DNA of 64,000 nt, from NCBI GenBank assembly GCA_964019415.1, contig OZ025887.1, positions 3,855,381 to 3,919,380 of the forward strand, written 5' to 3'. This document shows positions 29,753 through 41,400 of the stretch, in pieces (position 1 is the stretch's first letter; every line of letters begins with the position of its first letter). The notes below the pieces were generated by a model that worked only from the letters and a program-made list of their open reading frames with translations, made no database searches and had not been told where the DNA came from. This DNA comes from Ianthella basta (taxonomy: Eukaryota > Porifera > Demospongiae > Verongiida > Ianthellidae). The position numbers and the translations under genes were made by a program.

Positions 29753-30682
29753 ATGGCGGACCCGGAGAGGCTGAGGGAGCAGGTAGATATAGCCCAAGAC
29801 GAGGGGCTCCAGATAACAAGGAACATCCGTGACATTGCCATAGAGACCCATGGCATCGGGAGGGACACCGCTGAGACGTTAATACAGCAGGGAGAACAGC
29901 TCGACAACGTGGAGAGGAGAATGGGCGAAATGAACGCCGATTTGAAGGAGGCAGATCGAAACCTGAGGGAGATAGAGAAGTGCTGTGGATGTTGTTTCTG
30001 TCCTGGGAGTCGCCCCAAAGACTTCACCAAGAGGAAGGACTACAAGAAGGTGTATGGGAAGTCGGACTCTGACGAAGCTGTTGTCCGTCAGCCCCGAAGT
30101 GGGCATCAACCGGCCGCTGAGGGCGGGCAGTATGTGGCTCGGGTGCTGGGGGATGAACGGGAGGCGGAGATGAACGAGAACCTGAAGTGAGGCGCACACC
30201 GCACGGGCTGTTTGCTAGGGTGGCGGTGAGGGTAGGGGTGTATCCGTTTGAGAGCCTCGCAGTGTAGGGCAGTAACTTTTAGTACAGGTGTGTGTGCGCG
30301 CGTGCGTCTACATGTGTGTATGCATCTTACTGTTGTCTCTGTTCTGTGTGCCCTTGGCCTGTGGTTTAGGCTGGCCCGCTACACGCTGCCAGTGTACACC
30401 CTTCACTTGTAGCAGTGTTAGATGTAGTTGTACTTGAGAATGTATCTGTGTTGTTAGGGTGTAGGCTAGTGATTGTGATCTTGTGTCAACACGCGCCAAC
30501 TTTACACTCTCAGCCATTCCATTCATGTTAGCAAGATGTGCGTTATGCTCCTGTGATTTTCCATGTAAATGGTCCGTTGTCAGTACAGTAGCCTTACTGT
30601 ACTTGTGTGTGTGTGTGTGTGCCTTCAACGCACCGGCCATCACTGTGTGTAGTGTATATTGTGTAGCTAAGTATGTATGCAC

Positions 30683-30722
<40 letters not shown>

Positions 30723-31813
30723 CGTGTGTGTATAGGCTATTCAGCACTTGACTGTCATTGGTGGGACCCTTGTGCATCTTGGGCAATAGAAACTTCCTAC
30801 TTCTTGCCCACCTGTATTTATGTCAAGAGCAATTGAAAGTGGCTTTCTTGTATTGTCAGTGTAGCATGGAGCTACCTGTGGCTAGCTGTAGAGTGTGCAA
30901 GAAGAAGGTCTAACCTGGTACATGTGGTCCCACCGATATATCCTATAGTCTCTGTTTTCAAAAGAACCACACATGCGTGACTGTATTATGTCCAGTGTGT
31001 GGTAATTTTACATTTCTAGTCCTAGTGCGCATGGTACACGATGCGCAATGAACAGTGATTCGCATGCGCCACGTGATATTAATGTATCACTTTGCCCCTT
31101 TGCCCATGTCACGTCACGTTCTCTCCCAAGATATGGCTGAAGAGAGGACGCCTCTGTAGTTAAAATGGGAGAAAGTTGCATACAAAGAGGAAAGTAGAGA
31201 TATCACATGTTATGTGCAAGTTGTGCAATACATATTGTGGAATCGGGACAAGGAATTGTAAAGCTAGTGTAGTTTGTATGTTAACCTGTTGTGTTTGGGC
31301 AGAGCAACAAGAGTGCCTGACAACCAGCAGCTCAGTGAAGGTGTGTCATGTGCACACTGTTCATGTGAGGATGTGCTAGTATGGCTGCCTATACAAGGCT
31401 ACCACACAGGCCCGTGAAAGGCACTCCCACCTCACAACAGTAGCAGACCACACGTGTGTATGTATACAATGTGTATGTATACAATCATGTGTTAGTGTAT
31501 GGACTTACTGGTGCAGAGTGCCAACAGTAGGCACCAGCCCCTCTTACAGGTCACGGGTAGGATGCTATGTGTATGTTGTATCACAGCAGTGATGTCCACG
31601 CCCCCGCAAGCCACTCCTCAGTTCTGTACTCCCCTCCTCCCTCCCCCTAGGATCACTGACCAGGCTCTAGACCAGCTGATGGGCATGGCTGAGGACATGG
31701 GGGATGAGCTGGCCACACAGAACAAGCAACTGGACCGCATCAACGCCAAGGCAGAAGTGCAAGACAGGAACATCTCTGAATTCAACCGGAGAATCCACAA
31801 GCAGCTGAAATGA
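29753..31813 (+). CDS. SNAP-25/23-like Qbc-SNARE with palmitoylation-type cysteine cluster
   Basis: Two exons, 29753-30186 and 31651-31813, encode 198 residues. The Qb motif includes LIQQGEQLDNVERRMGEMNA (zero-layer Gln near 49) and runs directly into EIEKCCGCCFCPG, with Cys at 77, 78, 80, 81 and 83. This corresponds to the Cys cluster by which SNAP-25 and SNAP-23 are S-acylated and held on membranes. The Qc motif in exon 2 has ELATQNKQLDRINAKAEVQD. The protein would join syntaxin and VAMP in the fusion complex at the plasma membrane or endosomes. Exon number, intron position and phase match the upstream paralogue, so the two arose by tandem duplication. If exon 1 is read through, the frame stops at TGA (30188-30190). 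Confidence 0.93.
30685..30732. repeat. (GT)n microsatellite in the second SNAP gene
   Basis: The run is about 20 GT units ending in gcgtgcgtgtgtgta, with a shorter GT run at about 30603-30621. Both lie in the single intron. Confidence 0.9.
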
Positions 31814-32050
31814 TGCAGTTTGCGTCCACTGTCTCTCTCTAGCTTAGAATACCAAAATGTACATTACAGACATGTTATCCCAAGGGGTTTGTAGTCCTCT
31901 GCATAGATCAAGTGTTCTAGTGTGTGCATGTTACTGGAAGTGGACCTGTAGCAGTAAAAACTTACAACTTACATTGACTGTATACCTGTATTTTATTTGT
32001 GCACGTGACATTCGCGTGACTGCGTGTGATTGCGAGCTCAGAGTAGAGAG
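31814..32050. promoter_or_regulatory. Intergenic region with CACGTGAC E-box upstream of AP-5 mu
   Basis: The 237 bp between the second SNAP gene and the AP-5 mu ATG contain CACGTGAC at 32002-32009, about 42 bp before the ATG, and gcgtgac nearby. The core resembles MiT/TFE-type E-boxes found at lysosomal genes. Function is inferred. Confidence 0.35.
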
Positions 32051-35000
32051 ATGAGTGTAAGAGGTCTCTGGGTGTTCTTCGCGCCAAAGAAGGCGGGCAG
32101 CGAGGAGAGTGCGAAGGTGCTGTTCGCCAGGCGCTTTCCTCTCGTCGAGCGGCGACAGAAGCAGTTTGCGAGCAAGCACGAGTGCGAGTACTTCCCCCTA
32201 CCTAGTGACAAAGACGTGCTCATGTCTGTAGTCAAGCAAGCCTGCAGCGACGAGAACAAGGTACTGCTGCGCGTGGTGTGCAGGGGAGTGCTTTTCTCTC
32301 TTACACTTTAATATTTGCGTCTTGATGTGTGGGTGGGGGGAGGAGTGTGTGCATGTGGGTGTGGTGTGACCGAGTGTTCATGGGCGGGGAAGATTTATGG
32401 CCAGGCATCCAAGATGGATACTCTGAGGCTTTCACTCAATGTCGAACTCCACCTTTCTCATCTGTGGGTCTTGCAAGCCCATCGATGAGTACTCCTGCCA
32501 CACCAAAGGCCCATGCGTACTGGGGAGATGAGGCTGACGTCTCCACTGCCAACAGCCACTGGCCTTGTTGTCTCCTGCTGGCTCACCTCATTAATGGGTA
32601 CATGTAGCCAATTCTGGCAGTGGTAAATACCAATACAAGTGTGTGTATGTGATGTCAAGTCACTGTAATTCCAATGACTTTCATGGTTCTGATAAAATTA
32701 CTTTCTTCTTAGGGTAGCACTAAGTTGTATATATACAGTGATGGGGTGACAGGGACCTGGATCAGAATCAGATCCACCTAATTTCTCAAAAGCAAACACC
32801 CCAAGGTCTGGCTGTGTCCAACCAAGTCCATAGTACTATTGGTCCGTGGTGTGTTATGTGTCACCTAATGGCATTGATGGCTAGTCTCGCATGGCCCAAC
32901 CCTATCCTCTGTCTCTGGGGATGGCGTGCAAGACGGCTCCTGTGTCTGCCCTTCCATTAGTTCATACCGGAGCGAGACAGCTGTGCCATCCGGCGCCAGC
33001 TACCCACTCATGAGCTGCTTGGAGGAAAGCTATGGCCAGTCCTGTGGCTCCAAGAGGTGAGCTAAAGAGCCCACATGCTCTTCACTTGGTGGGCCTTGGG
33101 TCACAATGTGTGCCTTCTGCCTAACACGGTCAGCTGCGAGTCTGGTCAGGTTCTTTGTACATAATGGTGTAATTCTTTCCATCTGTCTTTGCAGGGTAAC
33201 ATGATCTATTTAGCAGTTCCCCTTGCAGAGCCCATGCCTGGAGGAGGAAGAAGACCTCTTGTAGAGCTGTATGTGTGTGGGTGACAGACAGACGCACTTA
33301 CACTAACATGCATGGCTACAGGATCATATACTGTTAGTGTTGCCGTAATCACAATATGCAATACTGTATGGCCAGAAATGTGGAGGGATTTTATTTTGGT
33401 GAATGGCACAAATTTATGACATTTGGTGGGTTTACTTTGGCAGTTAGGCAAGCCTTATGTTATAGTAGCATTTTGGTGGTTGCATTGGTGGATTGTTCTC
33501 AGAACAGCAAAATCCACTAGAATATATTCCCGCCAAAATATTTCCACATGTTACGGTGTATTTCACATCGTGATACTGGACACCAATAGTTAGTATAGAG
33601 AGCTGTCAGCTGTAAGTGAATTTGTCCGAAACTAATAGTTATTGTGAGCACTGGCTACAAGGCTATGGGCACTATATATGTGGTTTGATATTTGTAATTG
33701 TGATACAGATTTCTTGTATCGTGACAGTGGTAGTTTGAAGTCATAGCTTTATGTCATGATAGTTTGGTTATTTCCATTTATTTTGTTCATTGCAGCATGG
33801 AAAGTTTGTGTGTGTGTGTCACTGAATGTGTGTGTGTGTGTCACTGAATGTGTGTGTGTGTGTCACTGAATGTGTGTGTGTGTGTCACTGAATGTGTGTG
33901 TGTGTCACTGAATGTGTGTGTGTCACTGAATGTGTGTGTGTGTCACTGAATGTGTGTGTGTGTGTGTCACTGTGTGTTACTGTATGTATGTGTGTCTGTG
34001 TGGGGTGTGTGTCACCGTGTGTCACTGTATGTGTCTGCATCCACATGCAGTACTGGTGTAACAGTGGCCCTGCAGCTGCTGAGGAGTGTGGTGGAGATAG
34101 TGGGTCCACACTGCAAGGGGGTCTTGGACGAGGTACATACCCTACCACACATTGTCAGCACACCACAGTACTTCACTTGTGTGTGTACATACATGGTACT
34201 CTGGAGGTTATGAAGGCTAGTTGGCAGTAGGTGCTGTACAATCCTTTCCCTTTGCAATGAGTGGCAGATTCCTATCCTCACAGCAATCCCCTGTGTTTGT
34301 GGAGCTGTTTCAGTTCATTCTGTGGAGCGCTCCATTTGGGTCTCCCCTTGACCTGAGTGTGGCCAACTTCAGGGCAGTCCACCAGCAAACTCAACAGAAG
34401 GGTAAACGAGCGAAACAGGTGCCAACTCACTCTGTAGTAAGTCTACCATCACATTGTTTAAAGTGCCTGTGCATGCTTCTATAGGGCAGTCATACTGGGG
34501 TATGTCATTGATGTGTTGTCTGCTGTGTCGATGTGTGGAGGGGATGACTGGCCTCTTCTCCCTTCCCTGCCTAGCAACCAGCATGGCGCCCTGTGAACCA
34601 TATCGGGCCCTCTAAACTATACATTACAGTGAAGGAGTACATCAGAGCCTCACTTGTGGGTCATGCACTAACAACACGTGTGGTTACAGGCTGTGCATGC
34701 TGCAGAGTTGTTACATATCCACCAGACCAGAGTGCTTCACTCCCTCCCTCCATCCATCCATCCATCTCCTCCCTTCTCCCTTTCTCCCTCCCTCCCTCCC
34801 TCCATCCATCCATCCATTCATTCATCTCCTCCCTACTCCCTCCCTCCCTCCTTTCATCCATCCATCCATCCTCCCTCCCTCCCTCCATTTATCCATCCAT
34901 CTCCTCCCTTCTCCCTCCCTCCCTCCCTTCATCCATTCATCCATCTTCCCTCCCTCCCTCCCTCCCTCCCTCCATCCATCCATTCATCCATCCATCTCCT

Positions 35001-36021
35001 CCCTTCTCCCTCCTTCCCTCCCTTCATCCATTCCACTCCCCTCCCTCTCTCACAATTGTAGTATGACAACCAGAGTGTGCCCGATGTGTGGGAGGTGTTT
35101 GGCACTCTCAGGTGCAAGGTGTGTGTGTGCATGCCTGTCAGTGGGTGCAGTGCAGCATGCAGGCTCCATGGAGGTGTACAGCTTGTTAGTGGTTGGCTCT
35201 AATGTGGCAGCAGGACTACTATCATCCACCTCTCTCACCATTCACACCTCAGCAGCTCTTCTCCTTTGCTCTCACTCGTACCTTTCTTCCTTCTTCTCCC
35301 ACACCCTGTCGTATTACCCTATCTTCCTTGTCCACTCCCTCCCTCTCTCCTAACCCCCTCCCCTCCCCGCAGTCAGAAATAGAAGGTCACCCAGATATCC
35401 AGATCTCCCTCACCTCACCAAAGGGTTGTCCTCTTGTGGATCACCTCATTGTCCATCCCTGTGTCCGCTCGGCAGATGCATTGGTCTTGCAGTCTCACAC
35501 CCCAGTCTCCACTGACACTTTTCGCAAGATCCGCTTCTCAGGACCACTGGAGCCATTTGACCTCTGCCATTATTCCATCCCAGCCCCACCCCCTTTACCC
35601 ATCGACAGCTACTACCAGATGAAGGTACACTTGGGCTGCAGTGAGGATGGTAGCAATATGTATCCGAACACCTCCTAGTACAGTAACATGCATACATCAA
35701 ATACTCAGTAATTATTTGGTGTGCTGTACCAGTTTTGGGTTGAGTAGAACAGTGGTAGTTGAGATGTCCTTGCTAGTGCAGCACTTGCCCTTTCCTTTCC
35801 TTTGTCACTGCTGGCTTCATCCTTCCTTCTCTCCCTTGTTGTTGCTGTCTTCATCCTTCCCTCTCTCCCCCTGCTACTCCTTGCAGGGTGAGCGTCATTC
35901 AGTGTCCTTGTTGATTCAACTCAAACTGCACCCTACCGTGAAGAATGACTTTGAGCTTTGCGAGGTGCACATACCCTTCTTTCATCGGTGTGTACAATTG
36001 TGTGTGTGTGTGTGCGTGCGC

Positions 36022-36071
<50 letters not shown>

Positions 36072-36492
36072 ATGCACATGCATATGCATGTGGTTGTGTG
36101 AGTACGTAGTGATGTAGAGTGCATTGTGTACGCACTGCTGCTAACACCTACCACTCACCTGCCGTGTTGCCCTCTTGTTCTCCATGTATCAGAGGCTTGA
36201 TTGAAGGAACACAGAACTTAGACATGTCACCCAATAACCCTTCAAGTTTAACCATTTCCCCCAACAGGAGAAAGCTGATCTGGAATATTGGTGAGGCCTA
36301 ACCCAAGGACAAAGATGAAGTGATATATGTCAACTCTGTGATGTGTCCCGGATTAATGCAGGCCAGAAGTTCCCTGCCAAGAATTTGGAGGTATCACTGC
36401 AATGTGACGTTGTCTTCTCCACCGAACCTGCTCCACATGATGATACGTTTGAGGAGGACCCCTTCTGTGTTGGAAACAATGCTTACATCTTG

Positions 36493-36529
<37 letters not shown>

Positions 36530-37109
36530 CAAGTGCTTTCTGTAAGCATGCAGATGAGATGGTCCCTTTGCTTTAGTTCTTCTTGATCTCCTTGAGGATG
36601 GTATAGTGTGTGAGAGCATCTATAATTTGATGAATGTGTGCTCCACCTTATCACCACCGGCAGGTGTCTTTCAGAGTACTGGAGTACACGTTCAGTGGTT
36701 GCAGGATTGACCCACGGTCTGTCACTCTGTTCCCCAACACAAAATGCAAAACTAGCATCAGTAAGTTGGTCTGCACTCACTATCACGACTAATGCACTCC
36801 ATCGCAAGTCATACACTCCATCGCAAGTCATACACTCCATCGCAAGTCATACACTCCATTGCAAGTTATACACTTCATCCTACTCTCCATTACAACTCAT
36901 AAACATGTTCACTGCTATGTAATGGTTAAATGCCAAATGAGATTGCATGTTTGTCGTTTTAAAGCTTGAAACTGGTTCTTTCTGCTTTAATTGCAGATTA
37001 TGAATTTTCCAGTACAGAGTATAAAGTTTGGAATTCTCATGGTGACTGTGAGGAAGCGTACAGGCCTCCACAGACACGGGCACTAACACAGTCGCAGACA
37101 CAGCTCTAG
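32051..37109 (+). CDS. AP5M1: AP-5 complex subunit mu-1 homologue
   Basis: Thirteen exons join in frame to 508 residues (human about 490): 32051-32260, 32961-33056, 33195-33268, 34051-34132, 34284-34418, 34575-34655, 35062-35118, 35373-35624, 35887-35987, 36193-36290, 36362-36492, 36664-36760, 36997-37109. The N-terminal longin-like half has [21 protein letters not shown] and GGKLWPVLW, then NMIYLAVPL. The mu-homology domain starts near residue 200 ([11 protein letters not shown]) with [68 protein letters not shown] and a YKVWNS end. AP-5 acts with SPG11/SPG15 on late endosomes and lysosomes. The longin-side exons are joined mainly by phase and are less conserved. Confidence 0.95.
33807..33970. 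repeat. tgtgtgtgtgtcactgaa minisatellite, intron 3 of AP5M1
   Basis: About seven units of 16-22 bp end in gtcactgaa, each a GT run of variable length plus cactgaa. It grades into looser gtcactgt repeats up to about 34030, just before the acceptor at 34050. Confidence 0.9.
34738..35045. repeat. (TCCA/TCCC)n polypyrimidine repeat, intron 6 of AP5M1
   Basis: Mixed ccctccctccctccatccatccat units, interrupted by ctcctcccttctccc and ttcattcat, run almost to the acceptor of the exon at 35062 and supply its pyrimidine tract. Long Ser/Pro/His open frames across it are artefacts. Confidence 0.95.
36000..36067. repeat. (GT)n-(CG)n-(GT)n alternating repeat
   Basis: GT units flank about nine uninterrupted CG dinucleotides (36017-36036). 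It is strongly alternating purine-pyrimidine, the classic Z-DNA-prone type. It is in intron 9 of AP5M1, just after the donor. Confidence 0.92.
36493..36530. repeat. (GT)n(GA)n repeat that contains the splice donor
   Basis: The donor of AP5M1 intron 11 is the first GT of a gtgtgtgt array followed by gagagagagagag. The exon ends ATC TTG and phase continues correctly to the exon at 36664. Confidence 0.85.
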
Positions 37110-37627
37110 CTCTTGGGTGCATGGGAATCAACATGCATGCAGACATGACTGGATCCTTTACGAATGCACACCTGTGGCTCCTTTTATATACATGTATGGA
37201 TTATGGAATGATATAGTTCCCTGCGGAAAGATACTTGTGTGATGCCATGGAAGCTTGTTGCTGTGTTGTTTGATATAATGCTAATGGTTGATTTTGGGTC
37301 TGCTCAAGCTTCAGATCTTAAGTTCGTATTGTGTGCACACCTGTGAACAACACAATTAAATAACTAGCAGGGGAAGGCAATCACTGGTTGTCATCAATGG
37401 GGTGCCAGCCCCCAGCCTCCCGAGACACTATGGTGTATATAGAAGGTTGGTAGGCGTAAAATTCAGTGATTAGCTCCCTTTTTATATACAACTAAATAAC
37501 AGCAAATTTTGTGCAATGTCATACACATATACGTTTATATGTGTATAGCAAACAGAATTGAGTCAGGATCTCAAGGAGTAACAATACACATGCAGAAAAT
37601 GTAAATTGCTGATGATTCTTGATCTGG
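37110..37627. other. 3' intergenic region between convergent genes
   Basis: The 518 bp between the AP5M1 stop and the dioxygenase stop are AT-rich, with a short near-palindrome (catatacgtttatatgtgta, about 37525). No gene or clear polyadenylation signal was recognised. Confidence 0.5.
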
Positions 37628-38302
37628 CTACTTCTTGGGTGTGATGGCATCATACATGATATCAGTTCGGAGGATGTATTTGAGCCCACTCATCACCTTG
37701 GTTCCCTCATGGTAGCAGTGCTCTTGCTCCTTCTGTCTGAATATCACACAGAGTCCTGGCTCGGGGCGGATACTGAGGGTGACTTCCTTGGTCCCAAATT
37801 GGAGAAAGTTTGTGAAGCCCCCTTCAAACTCAGAAGCATCATTGAGGTATATCATGCAAGTGAGCAGACTCATTCGGTCTTCGCTTTCGGGGTAGATCCC
37901 ATCACAGTGAGCCCCGAAATGGTGACCACACCCCCCTCTGTATCGGCATATTCTGAATCTCGTATTAAGTGTCGACACTCTCCACGACCTGTTGAACGCG
38001 TCCATCTGCTCTGGCACAAACGTTTTCACCCTCTCCCATAGAAATTGCGCGAACTGGGGGTCATCAGACATCAGGCGATCGTTGATCCTGTTTACGTACA
38101 AGAAACAGTACTTCTCGGCATCTTCGTAGCCCTCCTCCTCAGTCACCCTGATCACGGCTTGGCATTCTGCTTGAGACAGCGTGTTCTTTAACATCCAGCC
38201 ACAGCCTCCCAGCACCGGCTCGCATGTGACTTTCGGTAGCTCCTCCATGGCCAGGGAGGGCTTAAGTTTTGAGAAAATTGGCTCGTATTTCTTTTCTTCC
38301 AT
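37628..38302 (-). CDS. 2OG-Fe(II) dioxygenase, prolyl 4-hydroxylase-like, intronless
   Basis: A single uninterrupted frame encodes 224 residues. A double-stranded beta-helix dioxygenase fold spans most of it. Iron ligands are visible as His132-x-Asp134 (HFGAHCDG) and His198 (YHEG); Lys208 or Arg212 (SGLKYILRTD) would hold 2-oxoglutarate. LTCMIYLND and FEGGFTNF are the usual core strands. Lacking a signal peptide or membrane segment, it is probably cytosolic or nuclear, unlike collagen P4H. The family hydroxylates prolyl or other residues using O2, Fe(II) and 2-oxoglutarate; the substrate here is unknown. Lack of introns is unusual beside neighbours with 2-28 exons and suggests retroposition or lateral transfer. 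It lies head-to-head, 147 bp from VTI1B. Confidence 0.93.
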   Translation of the reverse strand: MEEKKYEPIFSKLKPSLAMEELPKVTCEPVLGGCGWMLKNTLSQAECQAVIRVTEEEGYEDAEKYCFLYVNRINDRLMSDDPQFAQFLWERVKTFVPEQMDAFNRSWRVSTLNTRFRICRYRGGCGHHFGAHCDGIYPESEDRMSLLTCMIYLNDASEFEGGFTNFLQFGTKEVTLSIRPEPGLCVIFRQKEQEHCYHEGTKVMSGLKYILRTDIMYDAITPKK

Positions 38303-38449
38303 TTTGCAACTTACCGGTATTCTGCGATTGCAAACGGGTCCGGTACTGGTTTTATAGGGGGAACACGGCTGAGTAATGCTGTAACTATTTTTAGGCCTTG
38401 TGTCATCGATTCTAACTTTAGTACATGGGCATTATGCAATTCAACCAAA
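38303..38449. promoter_or_regulatory. Divergent promoter, dioxygenase / VTI1B
   Basis: Only 147 bp lie between the two start codons. A ttttataggggg run near 38351 is TATA-like on the plus strand. Shared promoter use is inferred from spacing. Confidence 0.45.
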
Positions 38450-41400
38450 ATGTCCTCTCAATACTTTGAAGATCTCGAAGAAGAAATTCGTCAGCTGTTA
38501 GAGGATGTCAGCCGGATAATTGAATCTTCGTTACCTTTACTTGGAGGAGGTAAGACTTACGATCCATGTCAATAATTATAACCTTTGTAACACTTCAGAG
38601 GGTTGATGGCTAGATGGACACTCCTGAACATAAAGTGTCTTTGAATAACTGGTGCCCTGTTTATCACTGTCATTGCTCTCTTTGTAGAAATAAGAGGAGG
38701 AGCTATAAAGAATGTAGAGAAGAAGTGCGACCAAGTGGACTCTATTGTAAGGGACCACCAAGCACTGCGCTATGCCTAATGTGTGTGTTGCCATCAGGTC
38801 TGTGGACTCTAGGGGTACGGGTAATGGTGGACATATAATGTGCTTGAAATACAGCAATAACACTGAAATGTTTTTGTCAGATGTCTTGTAAGTTCAAGAA
38901 CAGTGCTCAAGTCTGCTCTATCTATCACCATAGCTCAGGTTACATATACCCAACAAACATTGTGTGTGATGTACACCCATATGGATTTAAAGCAGTGCCA
39001 TTCCTGTTTGACAACCTAGTCTCTGCAGTGGCCTACTATAAGGAACTGCCCCTGTGGCCCCTTCTACTACGTATTGTGGTGATGCCAGTCACACATAGTG
39101 TACTGCTGTGAATAGCTTACAACTTCTCAATTTCATTCCAGTGTGTAGTGTGTGTGTACGGAGGGTTCGTTGGCCGACAAGGGGTGTATGTGGGTTATGC
39201 ATTTGGTTTGTGGCTCAGTTGTGTCTGTCCGTCCGCCACTTTTTGGGCCGTTTGCGCGATTAAGGCACTTTCCTTAAAGATAGGTTTCGCAAAAATATCA
39301 GGCTGTAGACGCTCGTTAAATCCAAGCAGTGCCTCTCCATACGAGACAATGACCACTGTTACATACACAGTAACAATTAACAGGCAACACAGACATACAG
39401 TATTAAAGGTAACCCTGTGTAATACAACAAGTTACTCCTTATAGAACACAGCATGTACCATATTCTACATAGCTGAGCAACCGAGACTGCTCCTCTCCCC
39501 GTTGTTTGTGTATGCAAGTCACCATGCTGTGTACTTTTGATCTACCACTGATGAATATCCTAGATTGTGCCAAAACTTTTGGTGATTTGCGACAACCGAC
39601 ATCTGTCCTTTGATTTACTGGCATGTATATTACCCAGTCCCCAAGAATATCTGCACCCTAGCCACACAGACATTTTAAAAGAGATTCCCTCATCTTGTCT
39701 TAAACACTCTTCATCTGCTGTCAAAAACAAAATGGAGGATCCCAGCTGTGCTAGGTAAAAATTGCCTGGATTGACAGCCTGCCAGCGTTATGGGGCCAAA
39801 AAAGAACAAGCAGGGTGATCCTAAGTTAGGGAATAACAATGACTGCTACAGATTTGGAACCTGGAATGTGAGATCTTTGACAGGGAAAGAGATTGAGCTG
39901 ATTGAAGAAATGAAGAAGTACAGATTGGATGTGTTAGGAGCAAGTGAAGGGAAGATGAGAGGAAATGGAATGAAAACAGTAGATGGTATGACTTGTGTGT
40001 ACTCTGGTGTGCAGCAGGGAAGAGCTAAGGCTGGTGTAGCTATTTACATGGTGGAAGAATTGGCGATGTGCATTAAGGAGTGGAAGTGTATTAATGAGAG
40101 ATTGGTGCTAGTGAGGCTGAAGATAAGGGAGGAATGGGTGTGCTTTGTCCAAGTGTATGCCCCAACAGAAAACTGTTCTGTTGAAGATAAGGAAGAGTTT
40201 TTTGATACCCTGCAGGAGACAGTGTCGGGCCTACAAAGAAAAGATAAAATAATAATACTGGGAGATTTCAATGCTAGAGTGGGGAATAAAAGAGGAGAAT
40301 GGAGAGAGGTGATTGGAGGGTGTGGTGAAGAGACATGTAATGATAATGGAAAGAGGTTACTTGAGTTCTGTGCTACAAATGGGTTGATTATCTCTAACAC
40401 ATGGTACCAACACAAAGAAATACATCAATTTACATGGGAATGCAGAGGTAGAGGGCTAAAATCAATTCTGGATTACTTCCTAGTAAGAAGAGAAGATAGG
40501 AGAAGGGTTAAGGATACCAAGGTTGTGAGAGGGGCAGAAATCAGTAGTGATCATTATTTAGTGCTGCTGAAGTTGACAAGAAGGCCTCACATAAGGCAGG
40601 AGGTAAGGCGAAGTGATCACAGAAGGCTGCACTTAAACAGATGGAAGCTCAAAGAGAAGGAAGCACAATGGAGATTCAGGATGAAGTTAGAAAGGAGACT
40701 GGACAGGGCAAGATACTGGGAGGGCAGCAATGTAGAGGAAGTCTGGGGAGAGTTTAAGAAGAGTGTAATGGAAACTGCAGCTGAAGTGTGTGGAACAAAA
40801 CAGTACAGAAATGCTCAGAAAAGAACTAGATGGTGGAATGAAGAGGTGAAGCAGGCAATAAAGAATAAGAAGGTGACTTACTTGAAGTGGCTGCAGCAAC
40901 AGACATCGGAGGCAAAGGAGAGGTATCAAGAGGCGAAAAAGGAAGCTAAAAGAGTGGTGAGACAAGCAAGAAATGAGGAGTGGATTGAGCTTGGCAGATC
41001 ACTAGAGGATGACTTTCAAAAGAATCAGAAAAGGTTTTGGAGTAGGGTCCGCATGTGTAATGAAAATAAAGCAGATGTAGCTGGGAAAATATGTGATGAG
41101 AGTGGCCAGTTGATAGTAGATGATGCGGGAGTTCGTAACCGATGGAAGGCTTATTTTAGTGACTTACTGCAAGAAGATGCCCAAGGTCAGAATGGTAACC
41201 AAGTAGATAGGGAGGTGCAACTTGATGAAGAAGAGAGGGCACCAATTGCAGTTGAGGAAGTAGAAGTGGCCATATCGAAGCTGAAAAACGGAAAGTCACC
41301 AGGTATATGTGGAATTAGTGCAGAGATGTTGAAAGCTGGAAGGACTGTAGTGGTGAAGTGGTTACATAGGATAATGAGCCTTGCATGGGAGAATGGACAA

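Noticed and set aside
34593-35353. Ser/Pro/His-rich frames of 127-218 codons
   Set aside because: They follow the TCCA/TCCC repeat in AP5M1 intron 6; real exons flank it in a different frame.
37619-38041. 140-codon plus-strand frame
   Set aside because: Shadow of the 2OG dioxygenase, which shows the iron-binding motif on the minus strand.
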